From Diphasiastrum complanatum (taxonomy: Eukaryota > Streptophyta > Lycopodiopsida > Lycopodiales > Lycopodiaceae): a DNA stretch of 64,000 bases. The stretch's first letter is position 1, and every line of letters starts with the position of its first letter. The translations under genes were made by a program, and so were the position numbers. The notes under the pieces are model-generated. The model was not told the origin of the DNA. It saw nothing but the letters and a program-made list of their open reading frames with translations, and did not search any database. The stretch covers positions 62,976,642 to 63,040,641 of the forward strand of contig CM055099.1 of NCBI GenBank assembly GCA_029204225.1. The letters run 5' to 3'. Positions 26,655-37,234 of the stretch are shown one piece after another.

Positions 26655-26979
26655 ACAACACCACAAGTATCTCTACAACTATACACTCTTCCATTGCAAT
26701 AAATACAAAGTCATATGATGAGGGCTTGGGCAGCTTCGAGGAAGCTCACAATTACAAGCCTCAACAAACAAAAATATCAAACAATCATTCATAAACTTAT
26801 CATTACTTTCTCTTACAAGCTTCATTATATGATTTAGGTTCATTACTCTGAATAATTGCAACCATCAAAACATAATTAACACGCAATTTGGGCTCTCTTG
26901 GCTATAAGATTCTCCTAGTTCCTTGTTCACTAGACTTGGGAACATCCACATCTTGACTATTTCCCATAACTTTCTTTCA

Positions 26980-27400
26980 AATACTATTTTAAATATCTAT
27001 TGATAGTAGTAGGTTCAATCAAATCAATAACAATAATAAAGTAAACATGAGGAGTGAATTGAGCAGTATTTATCTCATCACTTGATATATTTGATGCATC
27101 ACTAAGAAAGAAAGAAAATGTGTACTCACTAATGGTATCTCCTTCATCATCGTAGATAATCAATAGCTCACTTGATTGATTTTTACAAGGCAATTTAGGA
27201 GTGCTTCCTTTCTTGAACATGACATCCCAAATGGACTTTGAATCAAATTTTCTACATATGTCATCTGGAACATAAACATATGTGGTACAACAAAAAATTG
27301 TCAAATGAGAAACACTAGTCTTATGCCCAATATAGGCTTCTTCGAAAGTTATATCTTCAAAGCTTTTGTAGGCTCACTTGCAAAAATCAATTCCGCCTTC
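26980..27400 (-). mobile_element. copia integrase-tail fragment, minus strand
   Basis: The minus frame reads GHKTSVSHLTIFCCTTYVYVPDD then CRKFDSK, matching the copia block usually written SVSHLRVFGC-AY-HVPD followed by KLD. Broken scrap. Confidence 0.75.
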
Positions 27401-27824
27401 ATTTGAGCTCCATTTTTGGGACTGCTAGTTTGAAACATAGACGAAATTATAGAGAATACAATGGTGACATCATATGTTCATTCAAATGTGTCCCCTATGT
27501 CAAATTAATATCCTATAAATGAAACAAGTTGCACAGTGGGAAAGCCCTTCAAGTTGAGGACAATTTTAAAAGGACCCAACCCCGTTGATGTTTTTGTAAA
27601 AGAAACAAATTTTTGGCCCTTCAAACTTCTCTTTGAAGAATCGGGACCCAATGAGGTTTGGCCAATGATATCAATCAAGTATCATTCAGTCTCAACCTTT
27701 GACAACTTTCTAATTTGAATCATGAGGCCAACTTTGGTGTGCAATGAAAAGAGGCTAGTGTATCATAGAAACCCCAAAATACACTATGTGGACAATGCAA
27801 ATTCAACATGCTAGGAAGCCACAT

Positions 27825-27968
<144 letters not shown>

Positions 27969-28420
27969 ACACAGTTTCTCATAGTTCCTCTTGACAAAGC
28001 AAGACTAAACACTTTGAAGCCTTTATTCATATTCCAACAAGGTAACATAAAGTTGAAAAGAAAAATATAGTAATGAAAAGCACCATAAGCATAATTATTT
28101 TCCAAACATCCCCAGCTGATACCTGCCACCATCCCACAACACAAAATTGCACGAGTTAGTACAGTGGGGAAGTTAGGTGTCATAGCTGAGCGATAGTTGT
28201 TATCCATGTCCAAAAGAAGTTATACCATTTAACAACTTAAATAGCATTTAAAATCATAGTACTATCTTCCCAAGCAACAGAATGTTTTTTAGCGATAAGT
28301 CAAGCCCTAACATCACCGTATCAAGGCTTGTGCCGTGTTGATCAATTTATGGGCAAATGGTTCGTATTAGTTTATATTCTTTTGAACAATAGTATGAATA
28401 GTTTTTAGCTAAAAGACATG

Positions 28421-28531
28421 GTTTGGATACGTGTGTTGGTATGGATACGTGTGTTGGTGTGGATACGCGTGCTGGTATTAGGGCAAATCCATGGTGTGGA
28501 TACGTGTGCTGGTGTTAGGGCAAATCCATGC
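28421..28531. repeat. Short tandem repeat of GGATACGTGTG(T/C)TGGT
   Basis: Four copies of an 18-bp word. The last two are followed by ATTAGGGCAAATCCATG, giving a longer ~37-bp unit. It is not telomeric despite two TTAGGG words. Confidence 0.9.
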
Positions 28532-28609
28532 CATTCTAAGCCATGTGACCCTTTCTTCAAAAAACAAGTTACTATTGTCCATACTCTCGAGCATATCCAT
28601 GCTTTCTAG

Positions 28610-30050
28610 TCGTACTTTACCATAAATCTAATGTGACATCCGAATGGGTAGCATTTACTATAGCCGTGATTGAATTGTGTCATTTTGGGCAAACTCATGT
28701 CTATCAGAATTACAAATTCAACCCATGGTATTTAGGACTTCATTATGGATAGGTTATAGATTATAAAAGAGGTCTTTCCGATTTTTACAAGGTATTAAGG
28801 CAGATCCATGCCATTCTAATCCTTATGTAAGAACCACGTATCTTATGCATATCCATGTTGTCTAAGATCGTTCTGTCGAAAACCTTACAAATAGATAACT
28901 TATACGTCTTTATTATTGGATTGTTAAACAGGTTTGTAAGCGATAGACACTGGAATTTAAGAAGTATGGCGTTTAAGCATAAAAAGTCTTTATTTATTCT
29001 GGTTTCATCCATATAACGAAAGTATGATTTCCTTTACAAAACTAAAAACGTAGATGATTTATACACAAGCTGAGATTTGTTGCTGAGAAGTCGTACTTGG
29101 ATGATTGTAGACGCGTTTTCTTGAGAAGATGCCATATTATTCCTAAGAGTGATTTTTTTTCGTTAGAACAAAGTCATTCAAAGCGTTATTGTCACATAAA
29201 GCATAGACAAGCAAACAACAATGTATATATGTCATAGATCGTTGGTGAACCGATCAGAGACAAAACCAAACAAATTACCAAATGCTCCATCAATGTCCAT
29301 GTAGTGTGAGCACAATCATTTAGAAATGAGTGAAAAGTATGAGGTAGAGCCATCACTGGCCAACTGGCTATCAAGATGCTATGACAATTAATGTGGAGTG
29401 AGAACACTTCCCACATAAATATGAAATGATTGCATAACTAAAGAGGTGATTGCATCAACAAGAGATGAAACAAACCACTTACGATGAAGTAGAAAATGGA
29501 GAAGGCAAGCTTGATAGGGCACACTTTATGCAATTAGCAACCTGCTGAATCGTGTTGTGAAAAAACGTTGGTCGAGAATGAGTGATATATACATTAGAGA
29601 AACTTAGAGCCCAACGAGGGCCTATAAAAAAGATGTTTTTTTTTTTCTCATTTTCGTAGCCATGTGGATCATTAGAAACCTTGATATCAGGCTTCTACGT
29701 AACGTAGCTTTTTTCAGATATAAATAAAATAAAAAAAATTTAAATATAAAAATGTTTTATCGGGCAGCATGTGGAAATGCTTTTAGATGTTGAGGCCTAT
29801 CCTTCCAGCTCATCACTGTCCAAAGAGGCCCAAAAATGTTGAAAATGAATATGACAAATGGTTGGATTGAGAAAATTGATGTAACATTAATGTACAAATC
29901 ATGGTTTACAAGGTTAACTAGAGCTAACTAGTAGCGCCAAATAGTTTTGTATTTTCAATTTTTGCCTACACATATTTTCAGATTCATGGCTTTTGGCCTA
30001 CACAGATTTTCAGATTCATAGTTCAGTGTTTCAAATTTTGGCCTACACAT
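28610..30050. other. Unassigned AT-rich stretch
   Basis: No gene, LTR or RNA gene recognised in about 1.4 kb. Confidence 0.4.
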
Positions 30051-30055
30051 AACGA

Positions 30056-30391
30056 ATGGCGCCATCAAGGAAGTCGTGCTTCTCAATCGACTATGTGATT
30101 CTCTTCAATGAGAAAGATGACAATGGATTATGGGTGCCAAGAAAATATTCAAAAAACTCTTGGGTTCTGATGCATCCATCATCAAAAGGAACATTTCGAA
30201 AAAGCAAAAGGACAAAACTATCATTTCGATCTTATTGGAAGGGCATAATTTTGGATTTCAAAACATCATCAGGAGAAAAATCTATTTTTGAAATTTTAGT
30301 CCAACATGTATATATGCATTCAGAGATAAATGTGCAAGGATTCAATCGTCAAGATCACAAAAAAAGCAATTGTAGTATTGATATATTATAA
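30056..30391 (+). CDS. Unrecognised 111-codon frame, possible first exon
   Basis: I do not recognise this protein. It starts MAPSRKSCFSIDYVILF and is rich in Lys and Ser, with aromatic residues spread as in a folded domain (VLMHPSSKGTF, YWKGIILDFKTS). No signal peptide or membrane segment is evident. About 75 bp after it lies a textbook plant 3' splice site (TTTTTCTCTTACAG at 30448-30461), followed within 11 bp by the left edge of a copia LTR. Coding-like sequence resumes beyond that element at 33238. It may therefore be the first exon of a host or transposon gene later split by the insertion. A chance open frame cannot be excluded. Confidence 0.3.
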   Translation: MAPSRKSCFSIDYVILFNEKDDNGLWVPRKYSKNSWVLMHPSSKGTFRKSKRTKLSFRSYWKGIILDFKTSSGEKSIFEILVQHVYMHSEINVQGFNRQDHKKSNCSIDIL

Positions 30392-31369
30392 TACTTTGAT
30401 TTTTTTGTCATTCCTTATCATCTATTACTAAACTTGTCAATCTAATCATTTTTCTCTTACAGATTTATATCATGTTGGAAATTAAGCCCATAGTTGTCTC
30501 CTATTTCAAAATTCTTCTTGCATGTTTATTGATCTTTGATCTAAGGTCAGGTGAAACCTATTTTGGGGTCAAAGTCTGCTCATCTGATACTTGCAAAAAT
30601 CACAACTTAGACAGCCAATCTATTTGAAGAACGTCTACAATGACCTCCAACAAAAGATAACCAATCCTATTATTCTCCATGTTCAAATGTTAAGTTCAAC
30701 TATTTGAAGACCATTGAAGACTTGGCCATCTTCAAGGACTTCCACAAACTATCATTTAGAACAAGTCTGCAGAAATACATTACTTTTTAACAGTTTGCAG
30801 AAATACACTAAGTGTCACATTTTTCGTCCTTTTCCAAAAAATGCGACACTTGCCTTCGACTTCTTCCGTTCAATTATTTTGAAAAAGTCAACTTATGCAC
30901 AGTTCAAAAGTTTAACTATTTTCAACACCTTCGGCTTTTTCACAAAATGTGAAGAGAGATTAAATTTCCGAAGGTCATCTACTTTCAAGAGTTGTTTGTT
31001 CGAAGCATATAGGCACCAATTCAGTTCTCATAGCTCTTTACGTAGATGATGCATTTATTTTGTCTAACGACACTTTCCTACTGCACAGTACTAAGAGTGA
31101 TCTATCAAAAGACTTTGACATGACTGATCTGGGAGTTGTCCATTCTTTGCTAGGAATTCACATTACTAGAAATAGGCTTAAGAAGAAGATCTATCTTAGC
31201 CAATAAACATATCTAAAAGACATTTAGAAAAATTTCATATGTTTGATTGCAAGCCAATTGATACTCCAACGGATCCAAGTATAGTATTGACTAAAACTAT
31301 TTGTGCTGATTCTAATTGTGAAGTACTCGACTTAGCGAAGTACCCTTATCATTCACTCATATAAAATCT

Positions 31370-31977
31370 TTGATGTATGCAATGTTGTGTAGTAGACCAG
31401 ATTTAGCATACACTGTTAGCATGTTAAGTCAATTCATATATAATCCTATGATCTCTCATTGGAAAGCATTAAAAAGAGTGATGAGATATATTCAGGGAAG
31501 TTTAGATCACATTTTATCTTATGATGGAAATGTCATTGACCCACTCGTCCTGCGAGGCTACTCCGACTCAGATTGGGGAGGAACAGTCTCTACCAGAAAG
31601 TCTACTTCGGGTCCTATTTCTATCTAGCAGGGGGACTGATTTCGTGGAACTCAAGGAAGCAAAAAACAGTTGCGCTTTCTTCGACCAAGGCAGAGTACAT
31701 CGCATCATGTCAAGCTTCAAAAGAGACTGCATGGATCGGATTATTACTTCACGACTTACATCACACTCAGTTCAGTGCTACAACCATTCTATGTGACAGC
31801 TTGAGCTGTAGTTCACTGTCACTGAATCCCAAATTTCATGGCAAATCCAAGCACATAGAAATCCAGTATCATTCTATTCAAGAGAAAGTTTTCTCAGGGC
31901 AAGTGATCCTTCAACACTGCACAACCAAAATGGTCGCAGACATCTTCACCAAAGCGCTTCTCAAGATCAAGCATTAG
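31370..31977 (+). pseudogene. copia RNase H region
   Basis: Blocks in order: SRPDLAYTVSMLSQF, HWKALKRVMRYIQGS, GYSDSDWGG, STRKSTSG, ALSSTKAEYIA, FHGKSKHIEIQYH, VADIFTKAL. Typical copia RNase H before the polypurine tract. Fossil. Confidence 0.88.
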
Positions 31978-32041
31978 AAGTTCTTCAATATGCTAGACCT
32001 AAGGAAGATACCAAGGCACCAACCGTGACCTTAAGGGGGAC

Positions 32042-33237
32042 TATTGGAAATTAAGCCCACATTTGTCTCCTTGGTGAACAATAATTTCTATTTCAAGATT
32101 CTTCCTACATGTTTATTGATCTTTGATCTAGGGTCAAGTGAAACCTATTTTGGGTTCAAAGTCTGCTCATCTGATACCTGTAGGAATGACAACTTAGACA
32201 ACCAAACTATTTGAAAAACGTCTACAACAGGCTTCCGGCTGATCTCCAGCAAAGGGTAACCAATCCTATTATTTTCCATGTTCAAATGTTAAGTTTAGCT
32301 ATTTGAAGACCATAGAAGACTTGGCCATCTTCAAGGACTTCCACAAACTAGCATTTAGAACAAGTTGAACTGTTGAACTATGCTTAAGAATCGCATTTTG
32401 AAAAAAGCCAACACTGTCGCATTTCGTAAAAAGCCGACACTATTAAAAACACAGGTCATTTCTGCAGACTGTAACGACACTTAGTGTATTTCTATAGACT
32501 GTTGCACCTCATCCACATCAACATTCCCTACGAGTTGACTATGTACACAATGTATAGTTGTCATCTCAAGCCAAATACTTTCAAGTACAACGACTTACTT
32601 GATTAGATGACAAATATTTATTGAAATTAATACATGGATGCAATCTATAAATAGATCATCCCAGCACACTCTATGTGATGCTCTATCTATGAGACGAATG
32701 ATTTTGAGCTTCCCAGTTATGTCGTCATTCTGGTTGTAACTGTCATTGTTGTGCTTCAGTGTAATATAACAGCAATACGCTTTTCTATCTGTGTATAATG
32801 TAGATGAATGCTTATTGTGATTGGAATGCACTTCATTTGATCACACTTGTTCACTCACTCTGATCAGAACACGGACGTCTACGACTCCTCAGTTTTTGAT
32901 CAGACGATGGCTATCTTTGACGCCTGAGGAACTTGCACTATCATACTGCTTTGTCAATTCATTCAGAAGTAAACTTCTCATTAAATCCATTTCTAGTAAT
33001 ACCACACACAAACCATTTCTAATCTCTTCGGTGGACTGTACTCATTTTGTTTTTGTGAGTATGAATTAATTTATAAGATCCTGTTGGGCACAGAACGTTT
33101 AAGTTGTGATTACACTTAGCATAAACAATCTATTAGATTGTTTTGCATCTAGCAACCCTTTATAACGAGAGAGTTGTTCCACAAATATTCCTACTCTCTT
33201 CTCCATTCACGTTCTCTGTACTCCCTTGTCCCCATCA
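32042..33237 (+). repeat. 3' LTR of the 30.5-33.2 kb copia element
   Basis: It begins directly after a polypurine tract (TTAAGGGGGAC) and repeats the start of 30473 onward. The right end at 33237 is inferred from the CA ending and the near-match flank. Confidence 0.6.
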
Positions 33238-34260
33238 TATCCATCCAATATAAATGAATGGGATCCAAGTGGATCTCTTGTTGGTGTGTTAGATGCAATA
33301 CATACTGATATTGAACATCTGCAATATAGAGGTAGAACTGTAAAAGATCTTGCTGATTGTGAAATCTTCTTTTATAAATCAATGTACATTTCTGATATAA
33401 ATGAAAATTTTGGGCAAATAGTCCCAATTCCATTACCTAGTTTTGAAAGTGATGAATGGGTTGCTCCAGATGCTGTAGCATCATAATCATTTCGTTGCAA
33501 ACTATATAATGATATAAAAAATTCTTAAAAAATAAGCACGTGTTCAAAAACAGTTCGAACAAGTTGATTTATTTCTTTGATATATTTTTGGATTTCTTTT
33601 CAAGTGTCAATGTACACAAAACTCCAACAATGTTTGAATGCAAAAATTTATCAAATAGTTTATTATCTGAATTTATGGATAAAGGCTGGGACAAAAAATC
33701 AAATGGAGAAATAGAATGCAGAATTAAAATGCCTTTATGTGCTTTCGCTATCAAATAGAAAAGCAAATGTTGAGCTTATGCTTCCATTATCAAAGATGGA
33801 AAAAGAACAGGAGTAAATGAGTGCCACTTGATCAAGACTTGGAAGCCACTGGACATTCTAAGCGAAAAAAGATTGAAATAATATACAATGATGCACTTTT
33901 GACATGTGTTTATGTGGAAGATGATTGGAGCCTAAATTACATCAGGCAGGAACTGTTGCTCCTACAAGATAATATATTTTCCAACTTCAGATTCATTTCA
34001 AATGGTAAACTCGTAAGTAACTGTAAACATTCTATTTTTTTGTATAATTTCTTTCAAAAATTGCTCATATAATCTTTATACAAAATGTAACATACTTTGT
34101 GTTAAATTTATGCATGTACGTAAAAGACGAGCTTGAGATCAAATGCAAAGATATTGGCGAAACTATCCAACTGATGAAAGAACACTGAGATTTACTATCA
34201 GAAAATACACGTCCATCATCATTACTCAAGATGAAAACAAGAATCGTCTTTTATCAATGT
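33238..34260 (+). pseudogene. Unrecognised coding-like blocks, probably a degraded gene
   Basis: Three plus-strand stretches read like protein but not in one frame. The first (33238-33486) includes NEWDPSGSLVGVLDAIH and SFESDEWVAPDAV. The second (about 33600-33757) includes NLSNSLLSEFMDKGWD. The third (33821-34010) includes TCVYVEDDWSLNYIRQEL and FRFISNGKLV and ends at a good donor (CTCGTAAGT at about 34009). I recognise no family; the third block has the feel of a small ubiquitin-like fold, which is only an impression. Together with 30056-30391 this may be the remains of a multi-exon gene split by the copia element. Low confidence. Confidence 0.3.
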
Positions 34261-34639
34261 AAAAAAATTGCAATCTAGTATTGTACAATGGACACAACTT
34301 GATTGTAGGAATTCATATTGATATCAATAAAATTCCCATAAATGGGTTGTCTACATTTATGATTCTGTCTCCTTTTTTGGATAGTAATATATACACATTT
34401 ACAATTGAAATTCTATTTAGTAAATTTATCTATATTCTCTATATTAGTATCAAGAGCTGTGATGGCAACAATCTCTTGTCTTGTAATTTCGCCTTCCTCT
34501 ATATTAGGAAGGACTCCTCCTTATTTATTTTTATTGAAAGAATATTTAGGCTCCAATGCCGACTGCAACAAGCAAAATAAAAATTAGAATCTATTCTGAC
34601 ATGAGCATAATGATCAAAATAAAAGGAATCAACAACATA

Positions 34640-35040
34640 TAGCAAAGCTTACTTATTCTCATATGGAATCAGGCAGAATTTGGCCACAGGACTGCAATCG
34701 ATGAAATATACAACCTTTTTAAATTTGGCCTCTTTTGCCTTCACAACACCCATGAAAAATGGACTCACAACAAAAATGAGTCCCTCCGAATCCATACTAA
34801 TACTATGCTGCAAAAAAATTTGGTCGACATCAACAATCACATCTGTGATTTCTGAACTTTTATATTTAAGCTCTATACAAAATTTGGGACCTAATCTATA
34901 GTTTCTATTTCAATTTGGAAGGAAAAAGTCAAAATCATTTCCGAGCAAATCAATTTTATTGCCTAAATAAGTCTCATATTGATTGCAATGATCAGAAGAG
35001 AAAAAAAAATTGATTGGGATTGCATGGGATTCTAACAAAA
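34640..35040 (-). pseudogene. Unrecognised degraded coding-like region
   Basis: On the minus strand, downstream of the H3-like frame, a protein-like reading ends at a stop near 34649. It includes NDFDFFLPN, KFCIELKYKSSEITDVIV and SEGLIFVVSPFFMGVV, with an internal stop and an apparent frame change. No family is recognised. It could be a separate gene remnant or a decayed downstream exon of the H3-like locus. Confidence 0.25.
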
Positions 35041-35244
35041 AGGTTATGTACAGGTTTTGAATCTGATGCCCCAACAATACTAATGGATTTTTAAGTTATC
35101 TTATCAAGCTCCTCTTGGGTAATCTCCACCTTCGGTGAAGAAACCTTCTGAGGATCTGGACAAATAACAACAGGAGGAGATGGAGATTCTCTTAATCAGA
35201 ATCTGATTCAGAGGACAAAAAGATCCAAGGTCACTTTTCAGGGA

Positions 35245-35769
35245 TTACCTTAGAGGAAGGGAAGTAGCTAGCCTATGAGATCCAGCTTTCTTAGAAACAG
35301 CATGTTTTCTTTTCCTTCTTGAGGTAGCTGGCAAGTAAGTTCTATCCAAAGGCAGGTCTCTGGAGGTGCTAGCGTTATCCACATGAAGACCTAAATACCG
35401 GTCCCGAAGTCGTTTGAGAATAACAAAATCTTTAGGCATGATGGTAACACGCTTACCATGCATTGCCAGAAGACATGAATACTCAAAAAATTGGGATAGG
35501 AAATCTTCAACAACACTTTGTGAGACATGCATGGCTGTCGCGGCAAAACGAACATCTAGCCCAAGTGACAGGGTGACATTTCTAACAGATCGGCCAAAAG
35601 GAGCTCTAGGGATCAACAATTCTGTTGATCTCTGGAGTTTTCTGATCTCCCTCAACCAGACCTCCTTCCTACCATGTCTATGGCTAGTACCAGGGGGGAC
35701 ACGGGCACGGGAGAGATGTACAGAGGTAATAGCATGGGCAGTGGTCTTCATCCTAGCCATCATGGTCAA
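35245..35769 (-). CDS. Divergent histone H3-like protein with C-terminal extension
   Basis: A single intact frame of 174 codons. If the fourth codon is the start (35760), the tail reads MARMKTTAHA against the canonical H3 MARTKQTARK: Lys4 is kept, while Arg8, Lys9, Ser10 and Lys14 are replaced, and the tail is about 13 residues shorter than canonical. The histone fold follows: LREIRKLQRSTELLI, PF-R--VR, DVRF, a FFE block and GKRVTIMPKD, with about 40 of 85 positions (H3 numbering 48-132) identical by eye. His113, Arg116, Thr118, Lys122 and Asp123 are present. Loop 1 has canonical length and Phe84 is kept, which speaks against CENH3. A ~50-residue extension follows, with a basic patch (SRRKRKHAVSKKAG) that could be a nuclear localisation signal. 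It presumably packages DNA in nucleosomes; this is inferred. It has no intron in the frame, and a possible donor sits at the stop (CTAAGGTAATC). Expression is unknown. Confidence 0.75.
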   Translation of the reverse strand: MTMMARMKTTAHAITSVHLSRARVPPGTSHRHGRKEVWLREIRKLQRSTELLIPRAPFGRSVRNVTLSLGLDVRFAATAMHVSQSVVEDFLSQFFEYSCLLAMHGKRVTIMPKDFVILKRLRDRYLGLHVDNASTSRDLPLDRTYLPATSRRKRKHAVSKKAGSHRLATSLPLR

Positions 35770-36100
35770 ATATAAAAGAAGGACACAAAAAATATTTGTA
35801 GAAGAAAAGACACAAAAAGATTTTCGAAAGAAAGGACAAAAAATAAATTTTGCAACAGAAAGAAGATTGATAGACAGAGTATCGGTTTGGAGCGCAAGAT
35901 TATTAATAGAAAAAAAAGGAGTTGAAGTTCTGTGCTTAAAAGCGATATTGAAGATATCGTGGTATTGATCTCGAGCGCGGGGGATGTTGGCGGGTACTAG
36001 GAGGCTGTTGGACGCGCTTGAATTCGATATTCAGATGTAAAAACTGAAAATTTGCGAGAAAAAATCAAAAATCCGTGGGGATATTTAGAAAATTTTTTTT

Positions 36101-36237
36101 GCACGTGTGGAAAATTGACATGGGACATGTGGCATTATTTCGGTGGTCCACGTGTCAGTCCGTATAGTAATTATGACTCATTGATGAGGGTCATGTGGGT
36201 ATTTGCCATGTGCCCTAATCAAATTTAGCCACGTGTC
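36101..36237. promoter_or_regulatory. Cluster of three CACGTGT (G-box/ABRE) words
   Basis: GCACGTGTGG at 36101 and CCACGTGTC at 36148 and 36229 lie 330-470 bp upstream of the H3-like start codon on the minus strand. CACGTG words bind plant bZIP/bHLH factors. No canonical histone octamer (CGCGGATC) is seen nearby, and a link to the H3-like frame is only positional. Confidence 0.4.
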
Positions 36238-37135
36238 ATTCGGCACGTAACAACTATCACATCAATCATTTTATGTACGGATTAATCCGAATAGTAATCA
36301 TCCTCACACCTTCTAAAACACTCTCACAAGAACCAAGCCACATTCATCACTCACACGCTCAACCAAATACTCAATCCATTCAATCAAACCATTGCAATCT
36401 CAACACCATACAAACTTTGAATCAAACCCTAATCACCACACTAACATTAGTGGCCTCCATAAGAGAGTGGGGGAGTGGTGCATTCAAGGCTCTCTTCCAA
36501 AACTAGCCAAGATGCCATTTTTGTCAAAGGCTAGGGAGGCCATTCAAGTTTTTCCTTTTGTACACTCTAGAAGCCCAAAATGTCAATGGCTAGTGGGTGT
36601 ACCTCCCAAAGTTTTTAGCCTCCAAGGTGTTTTGGCATTTATTATCCAAATTTTGGGTGAGGCCTTTTTTCAACCCCTATTTTTAGTAGGCGGCCTTCAT
36701 TTTTCTTTGTGTACCTTTGTTTTTGGCCTACCTTCAATTTTTCAAGAGTCGTGCGCCTACTGCTCATTTGTCTGGGTTTTTAGTCTGTTGGGTAACCACT
36801 TGGCCCACACATTTCATTAATTGCTCGTAAATTGCCCAAACCTTGCCGTTAGGATTTCTATGATTCCTTGACACTGAATCCATATTTCTCGGTCTCATTT
36901 TTACCCAAAACTTTTCTTTCTTGGTTTTTTCTTCTGTGGTTGACTTTTTCGCCCTTCAAAATTCCAAACTAGCCCACTATTGGGCAAGTGCACCATTTTC
37001 CACTTACACTTTGTATCATTCGAGCACATTGAACAATGCAAGTGATGTAATTTTTTTGAGCCCAAGAGCAATCCCCATGATAGATTGTTATGGGCTGCTG
37101 ACCAACTCAAACCATTCTTGGCCAAGGGCCAGGTT
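36238..37135. other. Unassigned stretch
   Basis: Plus-strand open frames (for example 36392-36820) show no known domain. Its right end carries the AGGTT copy of the target duplication, so this DNA continued into 42519 before the copia insertion. Confidence 0.4.
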
Positions 37136-37234
37136 TGTTGGATTTCTTATGCTCAGTCTTAAACAAATCGTTCAAGTAATGAGCATCCTGAAAATTGAAG
37201 GCTGACAGCATATTTTAGGCCTTTACATTCTCTA

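Larger units (their letters stand above)
30473..33237 (+). mobile_element. copia element, plus strand (fossil)
   Basis: The left LTR starts TGTTGGAAATTAAGCCC (30473). A plus-strand reverse transcriptase motif (IALYVDDAFILS, about 31040) and RNase H (31370-31977) follow, then a polypurine tract and a right LTR beginning at 32042 with the same AAATTAAGCCC word. The two LTRs share about 300 bp at their starts. The right LTR probably ends at 33237 (CCCATCA), leaving flanks TATCA and TATCC, a possible 4/5 target duplication. Partial and broken: the left LTR is short and gag and integrase are not seen. Confidence 0.8.

Noticed and set aside
28421-28531. TTAGGG words suggesting an interstitial telomere
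   Set aside because: Only two isolated copies inside a longer unrelated unit, not a tandem (TTTAGGG)n run.
35245-35769. Calling the H3-like frame CENH3
   Set aside because: Loop 1 is of canonical length and lacks the Trp and extra residues usual in plant CENH3; the C-terminal extension is also atypical.
35414-35968. The plus-strand 184-codon frame opposite the H3-like frame
   Set aside because: It is the antisense shadow of the histone-like frame and shows no domain.
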